From Pseudoleptotrichia goodfellowii (GTDB lineage Bacteria; Fusobacteriota; Fusobacteriia; Fusobacteriales; Leptotrichiaceae), in NCBI RefSeq assembly GCF_007990505.1, contig NZ_AP019822.1:1178001-1242000 (forward strand): DNA of 64,000 bases, given 5' to 3'. Both the position numbers and the translations under genes were made by a program. Positions within the stretch are counted from its first letter, which is position 1. Every line of letters starts with the position of its first letter. A model generated the notes under the pieces. That model was not told the DNA's origin. It ran no database searches and saw only the letters and a program-made list of their open reading frames with translations. Positions 26,685 through 35,685 of the stretch are shown piece after piece.

Positions 26685-27951
26685 AGCCGAATTGAAATTC
26701 GGCTGATTTTTTTGTATACTGTATTTATGACTAGTAAACACTTTATACAAAATAAACTGAAAACTATCTTCAGTAATAAAAACATTGTACTAAATTCTTT
26801 AAACTTTTGCAAGAAAAATTATCTTAACCCTAAACACCTTCAATATATTAAATTTTCTATCTCTAAATTTCTTGCTTGTAGAGATTTATCCAAAGGCTTT
26901 GTTTCTTTCAAATGCCCTAACTGTCCTATTACTTACAAATTCCCTCTTTCCTGTAAATCCAGACTCTGTCCTTCTTGCGGTTACAAATATTCGCAACTTT
27001 GGACTGATAATATTCATAAACATATTCTAAACATTCCTCACAGACATGTTCTTTTTACTATTCCTAAAGCATGCAGAATATTTCTAAAAAGAATAAAAGA
27101 ATTAATAAAATTTCCAAATCTTCTAAATATTACTTCACTGATTCTGATATTCTTCATTATGGTCTTATTTCTGTTATTCATACTTTCGGGCGTGATTTAA
27201 AATGGAATCCTCATATTCACGCTATCGTTTCTCTCGGAGGATTTAATAAAATTTTGATTTTAAAAACTTGAATACTTTAATGTTGATACTATTGCAGCTC
27301 AATGGAAATATCACGTCCTTGATATTATTTCTAAGGGGAACTATCCTAATCAAAAAATTAAAAGATTAGCTAAAATTACTGTCAATAAGCTATATAGTCA
27401 AAATGCAAGATTCTTTTTTAATGTCAGAAGCGGTGATGTCAATAACACCAAAGGTATTATCAAATACTTAGGTCGATATCTTGCACGTTCTCCTATTGCT
27501 GAGTATAAAATTACTGATATTACTGACAATGAAGTTACTTTCTTTTACAATGATTTAGCTAATGATAAACAAAAACATTTATTACTATGCCTATTCAAAA
27601 ATTTATTTCCCAAATTTTAATCCATGTACCTCCTAAAAATTTTAAAATGGTTAATAGATATGGACTATATGCAAGACATATTTCCAATAAGCTAAAAAGA
27701 GCTGTTATTCCTTTTAAGAAGAATATTGTCCCTAATAAATTTTCTTTTTATCAAAGACAAACATTTAAAACTTTCGGTATAAATCCTTTCTATTGTCCTA
27801 TATGTAACATTAGAATGATTGTATGGGAATTTTATCATTATTTATATCCCAAACCTAAAAGATATTATTAAATCTTTTTAATCCAACTATGTTGGATATT
27901 TTGTCATACATTTTTTTTGATAAAAAGATAATAAAGAGGCTTACGCCTCTT
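26685..27951 (+). mobile_element. Decayed IS91-type (rolling-circle) insertion element
   Basis: The body is a broken IS91-family transposase bounded by hairpins. On the left, AGCCGAAT (26685-26692) pairs with ATTCGGCT (26697-26704), followed by seven Ts. On the right, ATCCAAC/GTTGGAT (27881-27897) is followed by AAGAGGC/GCCTCTT (27934-27951). IS91 elements end in hairpin-bearing ori and ter sites rather than terminal inverted repeats, which fits, but the exact ends cannot be fixed. The element lies between structured repeat copies 2 and 3. Confidence 0.6.
26727..27871 (+). pseudogene. IS91-family transposase, multiply frameshifted
   Basis: The N-terminal zinc-binding domain is intact: FKCPNC, CKSRLCPSCG and the IPHRHVLFTIPK segment. 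Near 27070 the frame breaks, probably with a deletion, and continues as GRDLKWNPHIHAIVSLGG, which carries the HUH metal-binding motif. A lesion near 27250 and another near 27270 shift it to EYFNVDTIAAQWKYH and ARFFFNVRSGDV. A further shift near 27580 leads to the C-terminal MPIQKF, SFYQRQTFKTFG and CPICNIRM zinc-like segment. At least four lesions make it non-functional. The likely original start is the ATG at 26727. Confidence 0.85.
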
Positions 27952-28040
27952 ATATAATTTGCAAAATATATTATTAAATCACTTTTTAAACATTTTTATA
28001 ATCATTAAATTTAAATTTACTTTCCTTAGGAATAAAAAAA

Positions 28041-28185
28041 CAACCTCCAGATTTTACAACGAAAAAAATGTGTTAGTGAGTGTTATGAAAATATCTTTTT
28101 TATTTTCATAACGAACGGGCATTTTTGAGTATGTAAAATTTGAGGTTGTTAAGTGGGAGTATGAGGGCGACGTTTAAGCCCTCAT
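28041..28185. repeat. Structured hairpin repeat, copy 3 (inverted relative to copy 1)
   Basis: The outer stem is CAACCTCCAGATTTTAC (28041-28057) with GTAAAATTTGAGGTTG (28133-28148). The inner stem GTTATGAAAAT (28082-28092) pairs perfectly with ATTTTCATAAC (28102-28112). A separate hairpin ATGAGGGC/GCCCTCAT (28161-28168, 28178-28185) lies next to the stop of the leftward permease gene. Reverse-complemented, the loops match copy 1 almost base for base while the inner stem differs by paired changes. The flanking 27952-28040 is featureless AT-rich DNA. Confidence 0.85.
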
Positions 28186-28195
28186 AAATATAATA

Positions 28196-29431
28196 TTAGC
28201 ATTCTGTATCATCAATAAACTCATCTTCCATAAGTTTTTTAAGGTTTTCAGGCATATTGTCTATTATAGGATTGTTGTTTTCTTTAGGACTGTTATCCCT
28301 ACTATTTCTTGAAGCTGAATCATCGCTATCTTCCGAAGTGTCGCTGAATATTTCCCTGAAAAATCCTATCTCTAGTTCTTTTGAAAAAACATTTTTCAAT
28401 ATAATCATAACTACAGGCCCTATAAGAAATCCCATAACTCCGAAAAACTTGAATCCCGAATACATTGATATTAAAGTTACCAGAGGATGTACACCTATGT
28501 TTTGACTTATAAGTTTAGGCTCAAGCATCTGTCTTACAGAAAGCACCAGCAGATAAATCAGAATTAGTGCTATTCCGAGCTTTATATCTCCAAGAATAAA
28601 CGATATTCCTGCCCACGGAAGTAAAACAGCACCTGCTCCCAATATAGGCAATGCATCAATCAGACAAATTACAATAGATATTAATAACGGATATGAAACA
28701 TTAAATTCGAGGAAAAATAATATATTAAAAGAAATCAGTAACTCGAAAAAACATATCGTCATAAGAATAATCTGTGCTTTAACATAAGAGCCAAGCACTG
28801 TAAACATCTCTCTTTTTATATTATATACTTTTCTGAGCCACGATTCAGGAAGCTGCTGTTCGAGAAAATTCAATATTTCTTTTTTATCAAGACTTATGAA
28901 AAAAGTTGATAACACTGTAATACATATATATATTATTATTGTCGGGATCGAAGTAACAAAATATATAAGACCGTTTATAAAACGACCGAATTTTGATGAT
29001 CCCATTGAGATAAATCCGGCAACGGAATTTTTAATCTGTTCTGTAAATCCTTTGGGCAGATAACCTAAATATATATGACTCTGATCGATAGTCAAAGTCC
29101 ATAATCTTTTAAATTCTTCAGCATAATTGTTTATATTTTTGGAAAGTTTATAAATTTCCCCGAAAAGTCTGAGAGAAGTAATACTTATAAAACTTAGGAA
29201 AAATAATAAGAATACAACTATTGACGTAATTGTGGCAAATTTTTTGGAAAATTTCAGTTTGTTTTGTAAAAAATTTGCAAAAGGCTGAGTTATTATGGAA
29301 AAAAATACAGCTATTACAAAAGGAAAAAGAAATATTCCCAATTTGAAAAGCAGAAGTATCATAATAAGTATTAAAACTATATACAGTATAAAGTATAATT
29401 TTTTAAAATCGAATCTTTTATAATTTGACAT
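28196..29431 (-). CDS. AI-2E family transporter / PerM-like permease
   Basis: A 411-residue inner-membrane protein with about eight hydrophobic segments: two near the N-terminus (about 12-52), one at about 65-90, one at about 150-180, and a C-terminal cluster from about 215 to 345. It ends in a long acidic, Ser/Asp-rich soluble tail. The layout and the LPGAG-like segment (ALPILGAGAVLLPW) fit the AI-2E exporter/PerM/YtvI superfamily. Members export the quorum signal AI-2, act as Na+/H+ antiporters or have no known substrate, so none is assigned here. AAGGGG precedes the ATG. It is a single-gene unit on the minus strand, divergent from the exporter operon. Confidence 0.85.
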   Translation of the reverse strand: MSNYKRFDFKKLYFILYIVLILIMILLLFKLGIFLFPFVIAVFFSIITQPFANFLQNKLKFSKKFATITSIVVFLLFFLSFISITSLRLFGEIYKLSKNINNYAEEFKRLWTLTIDQSHIYLGYLPKGFTEQIKNSVAGFISMGSSKFGRFINGLIYFVTSIPTIIIYICITVLSTFFISLDKKEILNFLEQQLPESWLRKVYNIKREMFTVLGSYVKAQIILMTICFFELLISFNILFFLEFNVSYPLLISIVICLIDALPILGAGAVLLPWAGISFILGDIKLGIALILIYLLVLSVRQMLEPKLISQNIGVHPLVTLISMYSGFKFFGVMGFLIGPVVMIILKNVFSKELEIGFFREIFSDTSEDSDDSASRNSRDNSPKENNNPIIDNMPENLKKLMEDEFIDDTEC

Positions 29432-29606
29432 AATTTCCCCTTAAATAAATTTTGATAAGGATATTATAGACCAAATAATCAAAATTGTAAATAAAAATCG
29501 GAAATTTGAAAAAATTATAATTATAATAATTATATATAAAATAAAAAGTAATTTCTAAGTATACAAGAGTACAATAGTTTTAATTTGCAAAAGAAAGGGG
29601 AAGTTT

Positions 29607-30878
29607 ATGCTGAAAGCAATTCCTGAAATGAAAAATAAAAAATTTCAACTTTTACTTTTATTTTTTGTAAGTGCTTTAAGTTACGGTGCAACGGTAGATG
29701 ATGTGATTTCCGAATATGAGCAGAAGTCGTATACAACCAAAATAAATCAGGCCAACTTGAGGACATACGACATAAAAGATAAAGCATTGAAGAAAGGAGA
29801 CTGGAATACAATAAAACTGACTTCGGAAAATTCCTACGAAAAAAACAAAACTTATGACGGAGTGAGCATGGAAAATACAGCAAGTTTCGGAATGCTTTAT
29901 TATAAAAACGGTTATAATTTTACCAACAAAGAATTTACCGAAAATAAAGTGGGAGTATCGAAAACGCTGAACGATTTTTTTTACAGCGACAATAAATATA
30001 ATACGAATATCAATAACATCTCAAGGGATATACAGAAGATAAGTAATGAAACAAATAAAAATACCGAAATTCGTAATTTGATAGACTTGTACAAAAATTA
30101 TAAAAATAAGGAAAAAGAATTGGAGCAGAGTAAAATTTCTCTTCAAGGTAAGAAAAAAGACTATGATATACTCGCAAGAAAATATCAGTTAGGAACTGCT
30201 TCAAAGTTTGATTATGATCTGGCAAAAAATGAATATGAAACTACGGATCTCAAGAAGCAGAATACCGAAAGAGAACTTAAAATACTCGGTGAAAATTTTA
30301 TGATTTATAATGTTACTCTTCCTAAAAAGGAAAAACTGGAAGATTTGAAAACTGTAGAACTGAAAAAGGAAGATTTCTATAATTTAAAGTTATCAGAGGC
30401 TGAAAAAATAAAATTAAATGAAACTTTAAATGAAGAGAAAATGAGAAAAGAAAAGTTTGACTATAATATTCCGAAAATTACCGCTGATGCAGGATATTCT
30501 TTTGAAAAGAAAAGTTTTACAGTAGGAGTGGGAGTATCAAAGACTTTTAAATTGTATAATGACACTATTGAAGACCTGAAAAATGAAGCGGAAAAATTAA
30601 GACTGGAATACGAACAGAAGAAAAATGAAATTCTTTCCAATGCCGGTCAGGAGATGCTTAATTATACCACTTATCAGACAAATGAACTGATAAGCAAAAA
30701 AGCACTGGATATAGCAAAAGAAGATTATGCGATATATGCCAAAAAATATGAATTGGGATCTGATACTTTTGCCAACTATGTGGAAAAAAGAAATACATAT
30801 GAAAAAGCAATCATGGATTATGAAATAGCGAAAAACGAACTGGCTGCATTTACAAAGAAGATTAAATACTATAAATAA
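29607..30878 (+). CDS. TolC-family outer-membrane efflux protein
   Basis: The protein has 423 residues. Residues 1-27 form a signal peptide (LLLLFFVSALSYGA), followed by long alpha-helical, Lys/Glu-rich segments with the paired A[KR]KY[EQ]LG motifs (ARKYQLGTASKFDYDLAKNEY near 190 and AKKYELGSDTFANYVEKRN near 375) that mark the two TolC repeats. It would form the outer-membrane channel for the adaptor and ABC genes that follow at 33-nt and shorter spacings. The ATG at 29607 has GGGGAAG upstream; a second ATG 21 nt later is possible but less well placed. The 175-nt region upstream is AT-rich and I could not pick out a confident promoter. Confidence 0.9.
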   Translation: MLKAIPEMKNKKFQLLLLFFVSALSYGATVDDVISEYEQKSYTTKINQANLRTYDIKDKALKKGDWNTIKLTSENSYEKNKTYDGVSMENTASFGMLYYKNGYNFTNKEFTENKVGVSKTLNDFFYSDNKYNTNINNISRDIQKISNETNKNTEIRNLIDLYKNYKNKEKELEQSKISLQGKKKDYDILARKYQLGTASKFDYDLAKNEYETTDLKKQNTERELKILGENFMIYNVTLPKKEKLEDLKTVELKKEDFYNLKLSEAEKIKLNETLNEEKMRKEKFDYNIPKITADAGYSFEKKSFTVGVGVSKTFKLYNDTIEDLKNEAEKLRLEYEQKKNEILSNAGQEMLNYTTYQTNELISKKALDIAKEDYAIYAKKYELGSDTFANYVEKRNTYEKAIMDYEIAKNELAAFTKKIKYYK

Positions 30879-30910
30879 TAATTTAAACGAAAGTTTTATG
30901 AGGTGATTTT

Positions 30911-32047
30911 GTGTTAAAGGAGAAATTTAAACCTTTCTGCAATAATAAAGCGATATGCCTTTTAATATTGGCTGTTTTGTTTTTAGTTGCCTGCGGAAAG
31001 AAAAATGTTGAGAAAGAGTATGAAGTTACTACGGTAGAAAGAGGAGATATAAGCCTTTCTATTGAAAAAACGGGACAAGTAGTATCTGAAAATGAAGTAG
31101 CCGTTTATACTACGGCAAATCAGAGAGTTAATAAGGTGTTTTTTAAAGCCGGAGATAATGTGAAAAAAGGCGATGTAGTGTTGACTTTTTATCCTGTCGA
31201 CAGAAATGAACTGCAAAGAAAAATACAGATTAAAAGTTTGGAAGTACAACAGAAACAGAGAGATTTGAGAAATGCATCGGAACTGAAAAAAATAGGAGGA
31301 GCTTCTGCAGTGTCTGTAGATGATGCGAGAATAGCACTTCAAACAGCTCAGTTGGAACTGTCTTCGTTAAGAGAAGATTATGCGTTACTGGTAGACAATA
31401 TAAAAAGTCCCGTTGACGGAGTAATAACTGCGATGACTGCTGATGAGAATTATCGTGTAAACACTGAAACTACTTTGTTTAAAGTATCGGATGCAAAAAA
31501 CATGAAAGTGGAAGTGAGTCTTACCGATTCAGAGATACAGAATATAGCTGTAGGTCAGAGAGTTGAAATATCTTCAGATGCTTTGCCTAAAGGACAGCAG
31601 ATAGAAGGAACTGTATCGCAAATATCCGGAGTTGCAACTAAAAATGCAAATCTGGATGAAAGTAATACGACAGTCAGTATAAAACTTTCAGATCCTAAAG
31701 GATTAAGACCGGGAGCGACTATTAATGCAATAATTTACTATAAAGAAAGCAAAAATATTTTAAAAGTACCATACAGTGCAGTTATAAATGAAAGCGGTAA
31801 ATATTATGTATTTACAGTGGGAAAAGATAATAAAGTAACTAAGAAAGAAGTTACTGTAGGAGAAACTGATAATCTGTATTATGAAATTTCTACAGGACTT
31901 TCTTCAGGTGAAAAAATAATTACTGTAGTAGATGAAGCTCTGCAAAACGGACAAAAGATAAAAATTGCCGATCCCGGCAAACCTCAAAAAGGTGCAAAAG
32001 GTAAAGGAGACGTAAAGCAGGAAAGTTTTGAAGCACCGCCAAGATAG
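30911..32047 (+). CDS. MacA/HlyD-type periplasmic adaptor lipoprotein
   Basis: This 378-residue membrane fusion protein links the ABC transporter to the TolC-like channel. The N-terminus has a hydrophobic segment ending in the lipobox LVAC (Cys28), so it is probably lipid-anchored. A biotinyl-lipoyl-like half (VFFKAGDNVKKGDVV), a helical hairpin (about 95-150), the matching half (IKSPVDGVITAMTADE) and a beta-barrel region (RPGATINAIIYYKES) follow in family order. The start is GTG at 30911 with GAGGTG upstream. Its C-terminus is Lys/Gly-rich. Confidence 0.9.
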   Translation: MLKEKFKPFCNNKAICLLILAVLFLVACGKKNVEKEYEVTTVERGDISLSIEKTGQVVSENEVAVYTTANQRVNKVFFKAGDNVKKGDVVLTFYPVDRNELQRKIQIKSLEVQQKQRDLRNASELKKIGGASAVSVDDARIALQTAQLELSSLREDYALLVDNIKSPVDGVITAMTADENYRVNTETTLFKVSDAKNMKVEVSLTDSEIQNIAVGQRVEISSDALPKGQQIEGTVSQISGVATKNANLDESNTTVSIKLSDPKGLRPGATINAIIYYKESKNILKVPYSAVINESGKYYVFTVGKDNKVTKKEVTVGETDNLYYEISTGLSSGEKIITVVDEALQNGQKIKIADPGKPQKGAKGKGDVKQESFEAPPR

Positions 32048-32075
32048 ATAAATCAATAATTTAAGAGGTACTTTT

Positions 32076-32768
32076 ATGATAGATGTAAAAAAAATAGTAA
32101 AAATATATAAAAACGGAAATATGTCACTGGAAGTTTTAAAAGGACTTAATTTATTTGTTGCGGAGAAAGAATACGTGGCATTAATGGGACCGTCAGGAAG
32201 CGGAAAATCTACATTTATGAATATACTTGGATGTCTTGACAGACTTACTTCCGGGAAATACATACTCGACAATGTTGACGTTTCCACAATGAAAGGTGAT
32301 GAACTTTCCAAAGTCAGAAATGAAAAAATCGGCTTTGTATTTCAGTCTTTTAATTTGCTGCCCAGATTGTCGGCACTTGAAAATGTAGCTCTTCCTGCCC
32401 TTTATGCAGGAGTTAAAAGAGAAGAAAGAATGGAGAAAGCAAAGAAGGCTTTGGAAAGTGTAGGATTGGGTGAAAGAATACACCATAAGCCCGGTGAAAT
32501 GTCCGGAGGACAAAGACAGAGAGTAGCAATAGCAAGAGCAATAATAAACGATCCTAAAATACTTCTTGCCGATGAACCTACAGGAAATCTGGATTCCAAA
32601 TCAGGGGAAGAAGTTTTGGGAATTTTTAAAAGATTAAATGATAACGGGACAACAATAGTAATGGTAACTCACGAAGAAGATGTTGCCGAACATTGTAAAA
32701 GAATAGTGAGATTAAAAGACGGAGTTATAGAATCCGATTATATTGTTGAAGACAGGAGAGGAGTGTAA
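32076..32768 (+). CDS. MacB-like ABC transporter ATPase
   Basis: A 230-residue nucleotide-binding subunit of the MacB/LolD type. Walker A is GPSGSGKST, the Q-loop is FVFQSFNLLPRLSALENV, the signature is MSGGQRQRVAIARA, Walker B is ILLADEPTGNLDS, and the switch His is in VTHEEDVA. The stop codon directly abuts the permease start, so the two are coupled. In classical MacB the ATPase and permease are fused; here they are split. Confidence 0.94.
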   Translation: MIDVKKIVKIYKNGNMSLEVLKGLNLFVAEKEYVALMGPSGSGKSTFMNILGCLDRLTSGKYILDNVDVSTMKGDELSKVRNEKIGFVFQSFNLLPRLSALENVALPALYAGVKREERMEKAKKALESVGLGERIHHKPGEMSGGQRQRVAIARAIINDPKILLADEPTGNLDSKSGEEVLGIFKRLNDNGTTIVMVTHEEDVAEHCKRIVRLKDGVIESDYIVEDRRGV

Positions 32769-33986
32769 ATGGATTTTTTTGAATCACTGAAATTATCTGT
32801 CAGTAATTTATTCAGCTATAAAGTGAGATCGTTTTTAACAATGCTCGGAATAATAATCGGTATCTCGGCAGTTGTTATGATGTCCTCTCTCGGAGCAGGA
32901 GTAAAAGAAAATATTGTGGGAGATTTGAATAAATTGGGAGTAGGAAACTTTCAGGTTTTTATTGATACTTCTCCCGGTCAAACTTATAAAAGTGAAGATT
33001 TATTCACGACTAAGGATATTGAAAATTTGAAGGCGATAGAAGGAGTAGAAGCGGTATCTCCCAGTTCCGATGCCTATGCGAGAATAAATATAGGAGAAAA
33101 TCAAAGTGCAATGGTTGTAGGTTCGGGAGTAACTCAGGATACTTTTAAAATTACGAATTATACAATTGTTAAAGGAAGAAAATTTTTACCTGATGAATAC
33201 AGAAAAGACGGCAGATATATAATAATTGACAGCACGAGTGCCGATATGCTTTTTCCCGGTCAAAATCCTGTGGGTCAAAAACTGGCACTGAATTTCAGAA
33301 AAAATATGCAAATTGTAACAATAGTAGGAGTATATAAAAATCCTTTTGCAAATTTAGGAGGCGGAGGAGGCCCCGATTTACCGGTTTTTGCTCTTTTTCC
33401 TAATGAGTATCTGAACCATATAAACGGAAACGCACAAAATAAGTTTACATCTTTGGATATGAAAGCCGGTAATGCTAAAGAACTTGAAATTGTAATGGAA
33501 AGAGTAAGAGAATTTTTAAAGAGCAGAGGAAGTTCTCCTAAAACATACAGTGTCAGAAATTCGGCACAGGGACTGGATGAATTTAATAACATACTTAATA
33601 TGATTTCTTTATGTATAAGCGGAGTTGCAGCTATTTCCCTATTTGTAGGTGGAATAGGCGTAATGAATATAATGCTTGTAAGTGTTACTGAAAGAATCAG
33701 AGAAGTTGGACTTAGAAAAGCTATAGGGGCCAAAACAAAAGATATATTACTTCAGTTTCTTATAGAGGCTGTTATCCTTACTTGCTTCGGAGGGATTATC
33801 GGAGTATTTTTGGGTTATGGAGGAGCATTACTTGTAGGAATATTTATTAAAACAACCCCTATTTTAAGCCCTGTAGTAGTTATAGTATCATTAGTAGTTT
33901 CAACCATGACAGGACTGATATTCGGAGTTTATCCGGCTAAAAAAGCTGCAGCACTTGATCCTATTGAAGCATTGAGAGTAGATTAA
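32769..33986 (+). CDS. MacB-like ABC transporter permease (FtsX fold)
   Basis: The 405-residue permease has one N-terminal membrane helix (about 20-42), a large periplasmic MacB-PCD domain (about 45-270), and three C-terminal helices with the FtsX-type VMNIMLVSVTERIREVGLRK coupling region. It ends PAKKAAALDPIEALR, a common MacB ending. With the adaptor and TolC-like protein it forms a tripartite exporter; candidate substrates for this family are macrolides, peptides or lipoproteins, and none can be chosen. A terminator follows. Confidence 0.94.
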   Translation: MDFFESLKLSVSNLFSYKVRSFLTMLGIIIGISAVVMMSSLGAGVKENIVGDLNKLGVGNFQVFIDTSPGQTYKSEDLFTTKDIENLKAIEGVEAVSPSSDAYARINIGENQSAMVVGSGVTQDTFKITNYTIVKGRKFLPDEYRKDGRYIIIDSTSADMLFPGQNPVGQKLALNFRKNMQIVTIVGVYKNPFANLGGGGGPDLPVFALFPNEYLNHINGNAQNKFTSLDMKAGNAKELEIVMERVREFLKSRGSSPKTYSVRNSAQGLDEFNNILNMISLCISGVAAISLFVGGIGVMNIMLVSVTERIREVGLRKAIGAKTKDILLQFLIEAVILTCFGGIIGVFLGYGGALLVGIFIKTTPILSPVVVIVSLVVSTMTGLIFGVYPAKKAAALDPIEALRVD

Positions 33987-34011
33987 TTTTAATTAAATGA
34001 CTTAAATAGAT

Positions 34012-34056
34012 TCCTGCTGACTATGATTTAAATTTTTCATAGTAAGCAGGATTTTT
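34012..34056 (+). terminator. Terminator of the exporter operon
   Basis: TCCTGCTGACTATGA (34012-34026) pairs with TCATAGTAAGCAGGA (34037-34051) apart from one internal mismatch, then a T-run. It closes the four-gene exporter operon. Confidence 0.85.
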
Positions 34057-34088
34057 AAAAAACAGAAGAAAAAATTGAAAAAATAGTG

Positions 34089-34094
34089 TATAAT
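34089..34094 (+). promoter_or_regulatory. Probable -10 box of the nucleoside/ribose salvage operon
   Basis: A perfect TATAAT, directly preceded by GTG, lies 39 nt upstream of the start codon. The expected -35 position is only A-rich, so the promoter is weakly supported. Confidence 0.4.
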
Positions 34095-34132
34095 TAGATA
34101 AAAGAGCTTTAAAATTAATTTCAGGAGGAAAA

Positions 34133-35071
34133 ATGAAAAAGAAAATTATTTTAGACTGTGATCCGGGTCATGATGATGCGATAGCAATAATGGCTGCAGG
34201 ATTACATGAAGATTTTGAGTTACTCGGAATTACTACTGTAGCAGGAAATCAGACTATAGAAAAAACTACAAATAATGCTTTGAGGATATGTGATTATTTC
34301 AATTTTAAAACACCTGTATACAGAGGAATGAGCGAGCCTTTAGTAAGAAAAAATCAGATAATTGCAACAGATTTCCACGGAGAAACAGGTCTTGACGGAA
34401 TAAAACTTGATAAAACCGATAGACAGCCTGAAAAAGAACACGGAGTTAATTTTATTATAAATACTCTTTTGAACAGTAATGAAAAAATAACTCTTGTACC
34501 TGTAGGACCTTTGACTAATATAGCAATGGCACTGAAACTTGAGCCGAAAATAAAAGAAAAAATAGAAAAAATTGTTCTTATGGGGGGAAGCTGTAAAGGC
34601 GGAAATGTAACACCTTTTGCTGAATTTAATATATATGCGGATCCTGAAGCAGCATCTATAGTATTTTCTTCGGGAGTACCTATATTTATGATGGGACTTG
34701 AAGTTACGAATAAAACTGCACCTGATGAGAAAATCGTGAAAAAAATTCAGAGACTGAAAACAAAGGCAGCAGACTTTTTAAATCAGGGACTACATTTTCC
34801 TAAGAGATACGATGAAAACGGTAATTTTATATATCATACGTTACATGATGTGGTTACTTTGATTTATTTAATAGATCAAAATACAGTAAAATTGGAAAAA
34901 ATAAATTGTGAAATCGAAACAAAAGATGAAGAAAAATACGGACAGACAATTTGCAGTAATTGCGACTGTAAAGACAATAATAATATTTCGAGCTCAAATA
35001 TTCAGACAGCTGTGGAAATTGACTTGGATAAGTTCTGGGAAATTATTTTCGAAGTGATTGAGAAATATTAG
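34133..35071 (+). CDS. Inosine-uridine preferring nucleoside hydrolase
   Basis: The enzyme cleaves nucleosides to free base and ribose in the cytoplasm. The 312-residue protein has the canonical calcium motif DCDPGHDDA at the N-terminus, VPVGPLTNIA, VLMGGSCKGGN, AEFNIYADPEAA and the C-terminal HDVVT Asp. AGGAGG precedes the start. Only nine bases separate it from the next gene, and ribokinase is third in line, so the ribose released would be phosphorylated by RbsK in the same operon. The C-terminal part has an unusual Cys-rich SNCDCKDNNN loop. Confidence 0.94.
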   Translation: MKKKIILDCDPGHDDAIAIMAAGLHEDFELLGITTVAGNQTIEKTTNNALRICDYFNFKTPVYRGMSEPLVRKNQIIATDFHGETGLDGIKLDKTDRQPEKEHGVNFIINTLLNSNEKITLVPVGPLTNIAMALKLEPKIKEKIEKIVLMGGSCKGGNVTPFAEFNIYADPEAASIVFSSGVPIFMMGLEVTNKTAPDEKIVKKIQRLKTKAADFLNQGLHFPKRYDENGNFIYHTLHDVVTLIYLIDQNTVKLEKINCEIETKDEEKYGQTICSNCDCKDNNNISSSNIQTAVEIDLDKFWEIIFEVIEKY

Positions 35072-35080
35072 GGGGGGAGG

Positions 35081-35656
35081 ATGACAATATTTTGTAACAC
35101 AATTTGCCTATTATTATACTCGTATTCGTATATAATTTTATTTATTTTTCCGCTTCTTATTTTATTATCTTATTTAGCTGGAGTATTATTAATGCAAAAA
35201 ATATTAAAAAAAATAGTTAGGGCAGTTCTTTTTATGTTTTTTCAATTAACTATCCTTCCTGTTTTTTCGTCTGTTTTGAGCTTAATACTTTTTCCTCTAA
35301 ATTTTTATAAAACTTTGTATATAATAATTTCAGGATTAGTATATATGATTTTTGAAGTAATATTTGGAGTTTATATTGAAAGAAAATGTTCAAAAAAAGA
35401 GAAACTGGGAATAATATTAGTTGATATTATTTTTATTCTATTAGTAGGAATACCGTATTTAGTCAATTTTAAAAAAATAAGTTTATTTTTTTCAAAAATT
35501 TTTACTGCACCTATAATATTATATGCAAAAACATTTTTTCCTAATGGTAATTTAAAAAATTTAACTTTACTATGGTTTTTTATGCAGATTTCTTTTTTGG
35601 GAGGGATTTTGCTTTCAAATATAGTAAAATCTGTGTTTAAAAAGATATATCGTTAA
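35081..35656 (+). CDS. Unknown multi-pass membrane protein in the nucleoside salvage operon
   Basis: A 191-residue, very hydrophobic protein with about five membrane segments (roughly 12-38, 48-70, 75-98, 110-128 and 165-182) and basic loops (ERKCSKKEK). I recognise no family. The ribosome binding site is a run of Gs (GGGGGGGAGG) six bases upstream. It lies between a nucleoside hydrolase and ribokinase, so a role in nucleoside or ribose uptake is possible, but its sequence shows no known transporter motif. Its codons are more A/T-rich than its neighbours, which may reflect the hydrophobic composition. Confidence 0.75.
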   Translation: MTIFCNTICLLLYSYSYIILFIFPLLILLSYLAGVLLMQKILKKIVRAVLFMFFQLTILPVFSSVLSLILFPLNFYKTLYIIISGLVYMIFEVIFGVYIERKCSKKEKLGIILVDIIFILLVGIPYLVNFKKISLFFSKIFTAPIILYAKTFFPNGNLKNLTLLWFFMQISFLGGILLSNIVKSVFKKIYR

Positions 35657-35685
35657 TAAATAATATCAAAATAAGGAGAATAAAT

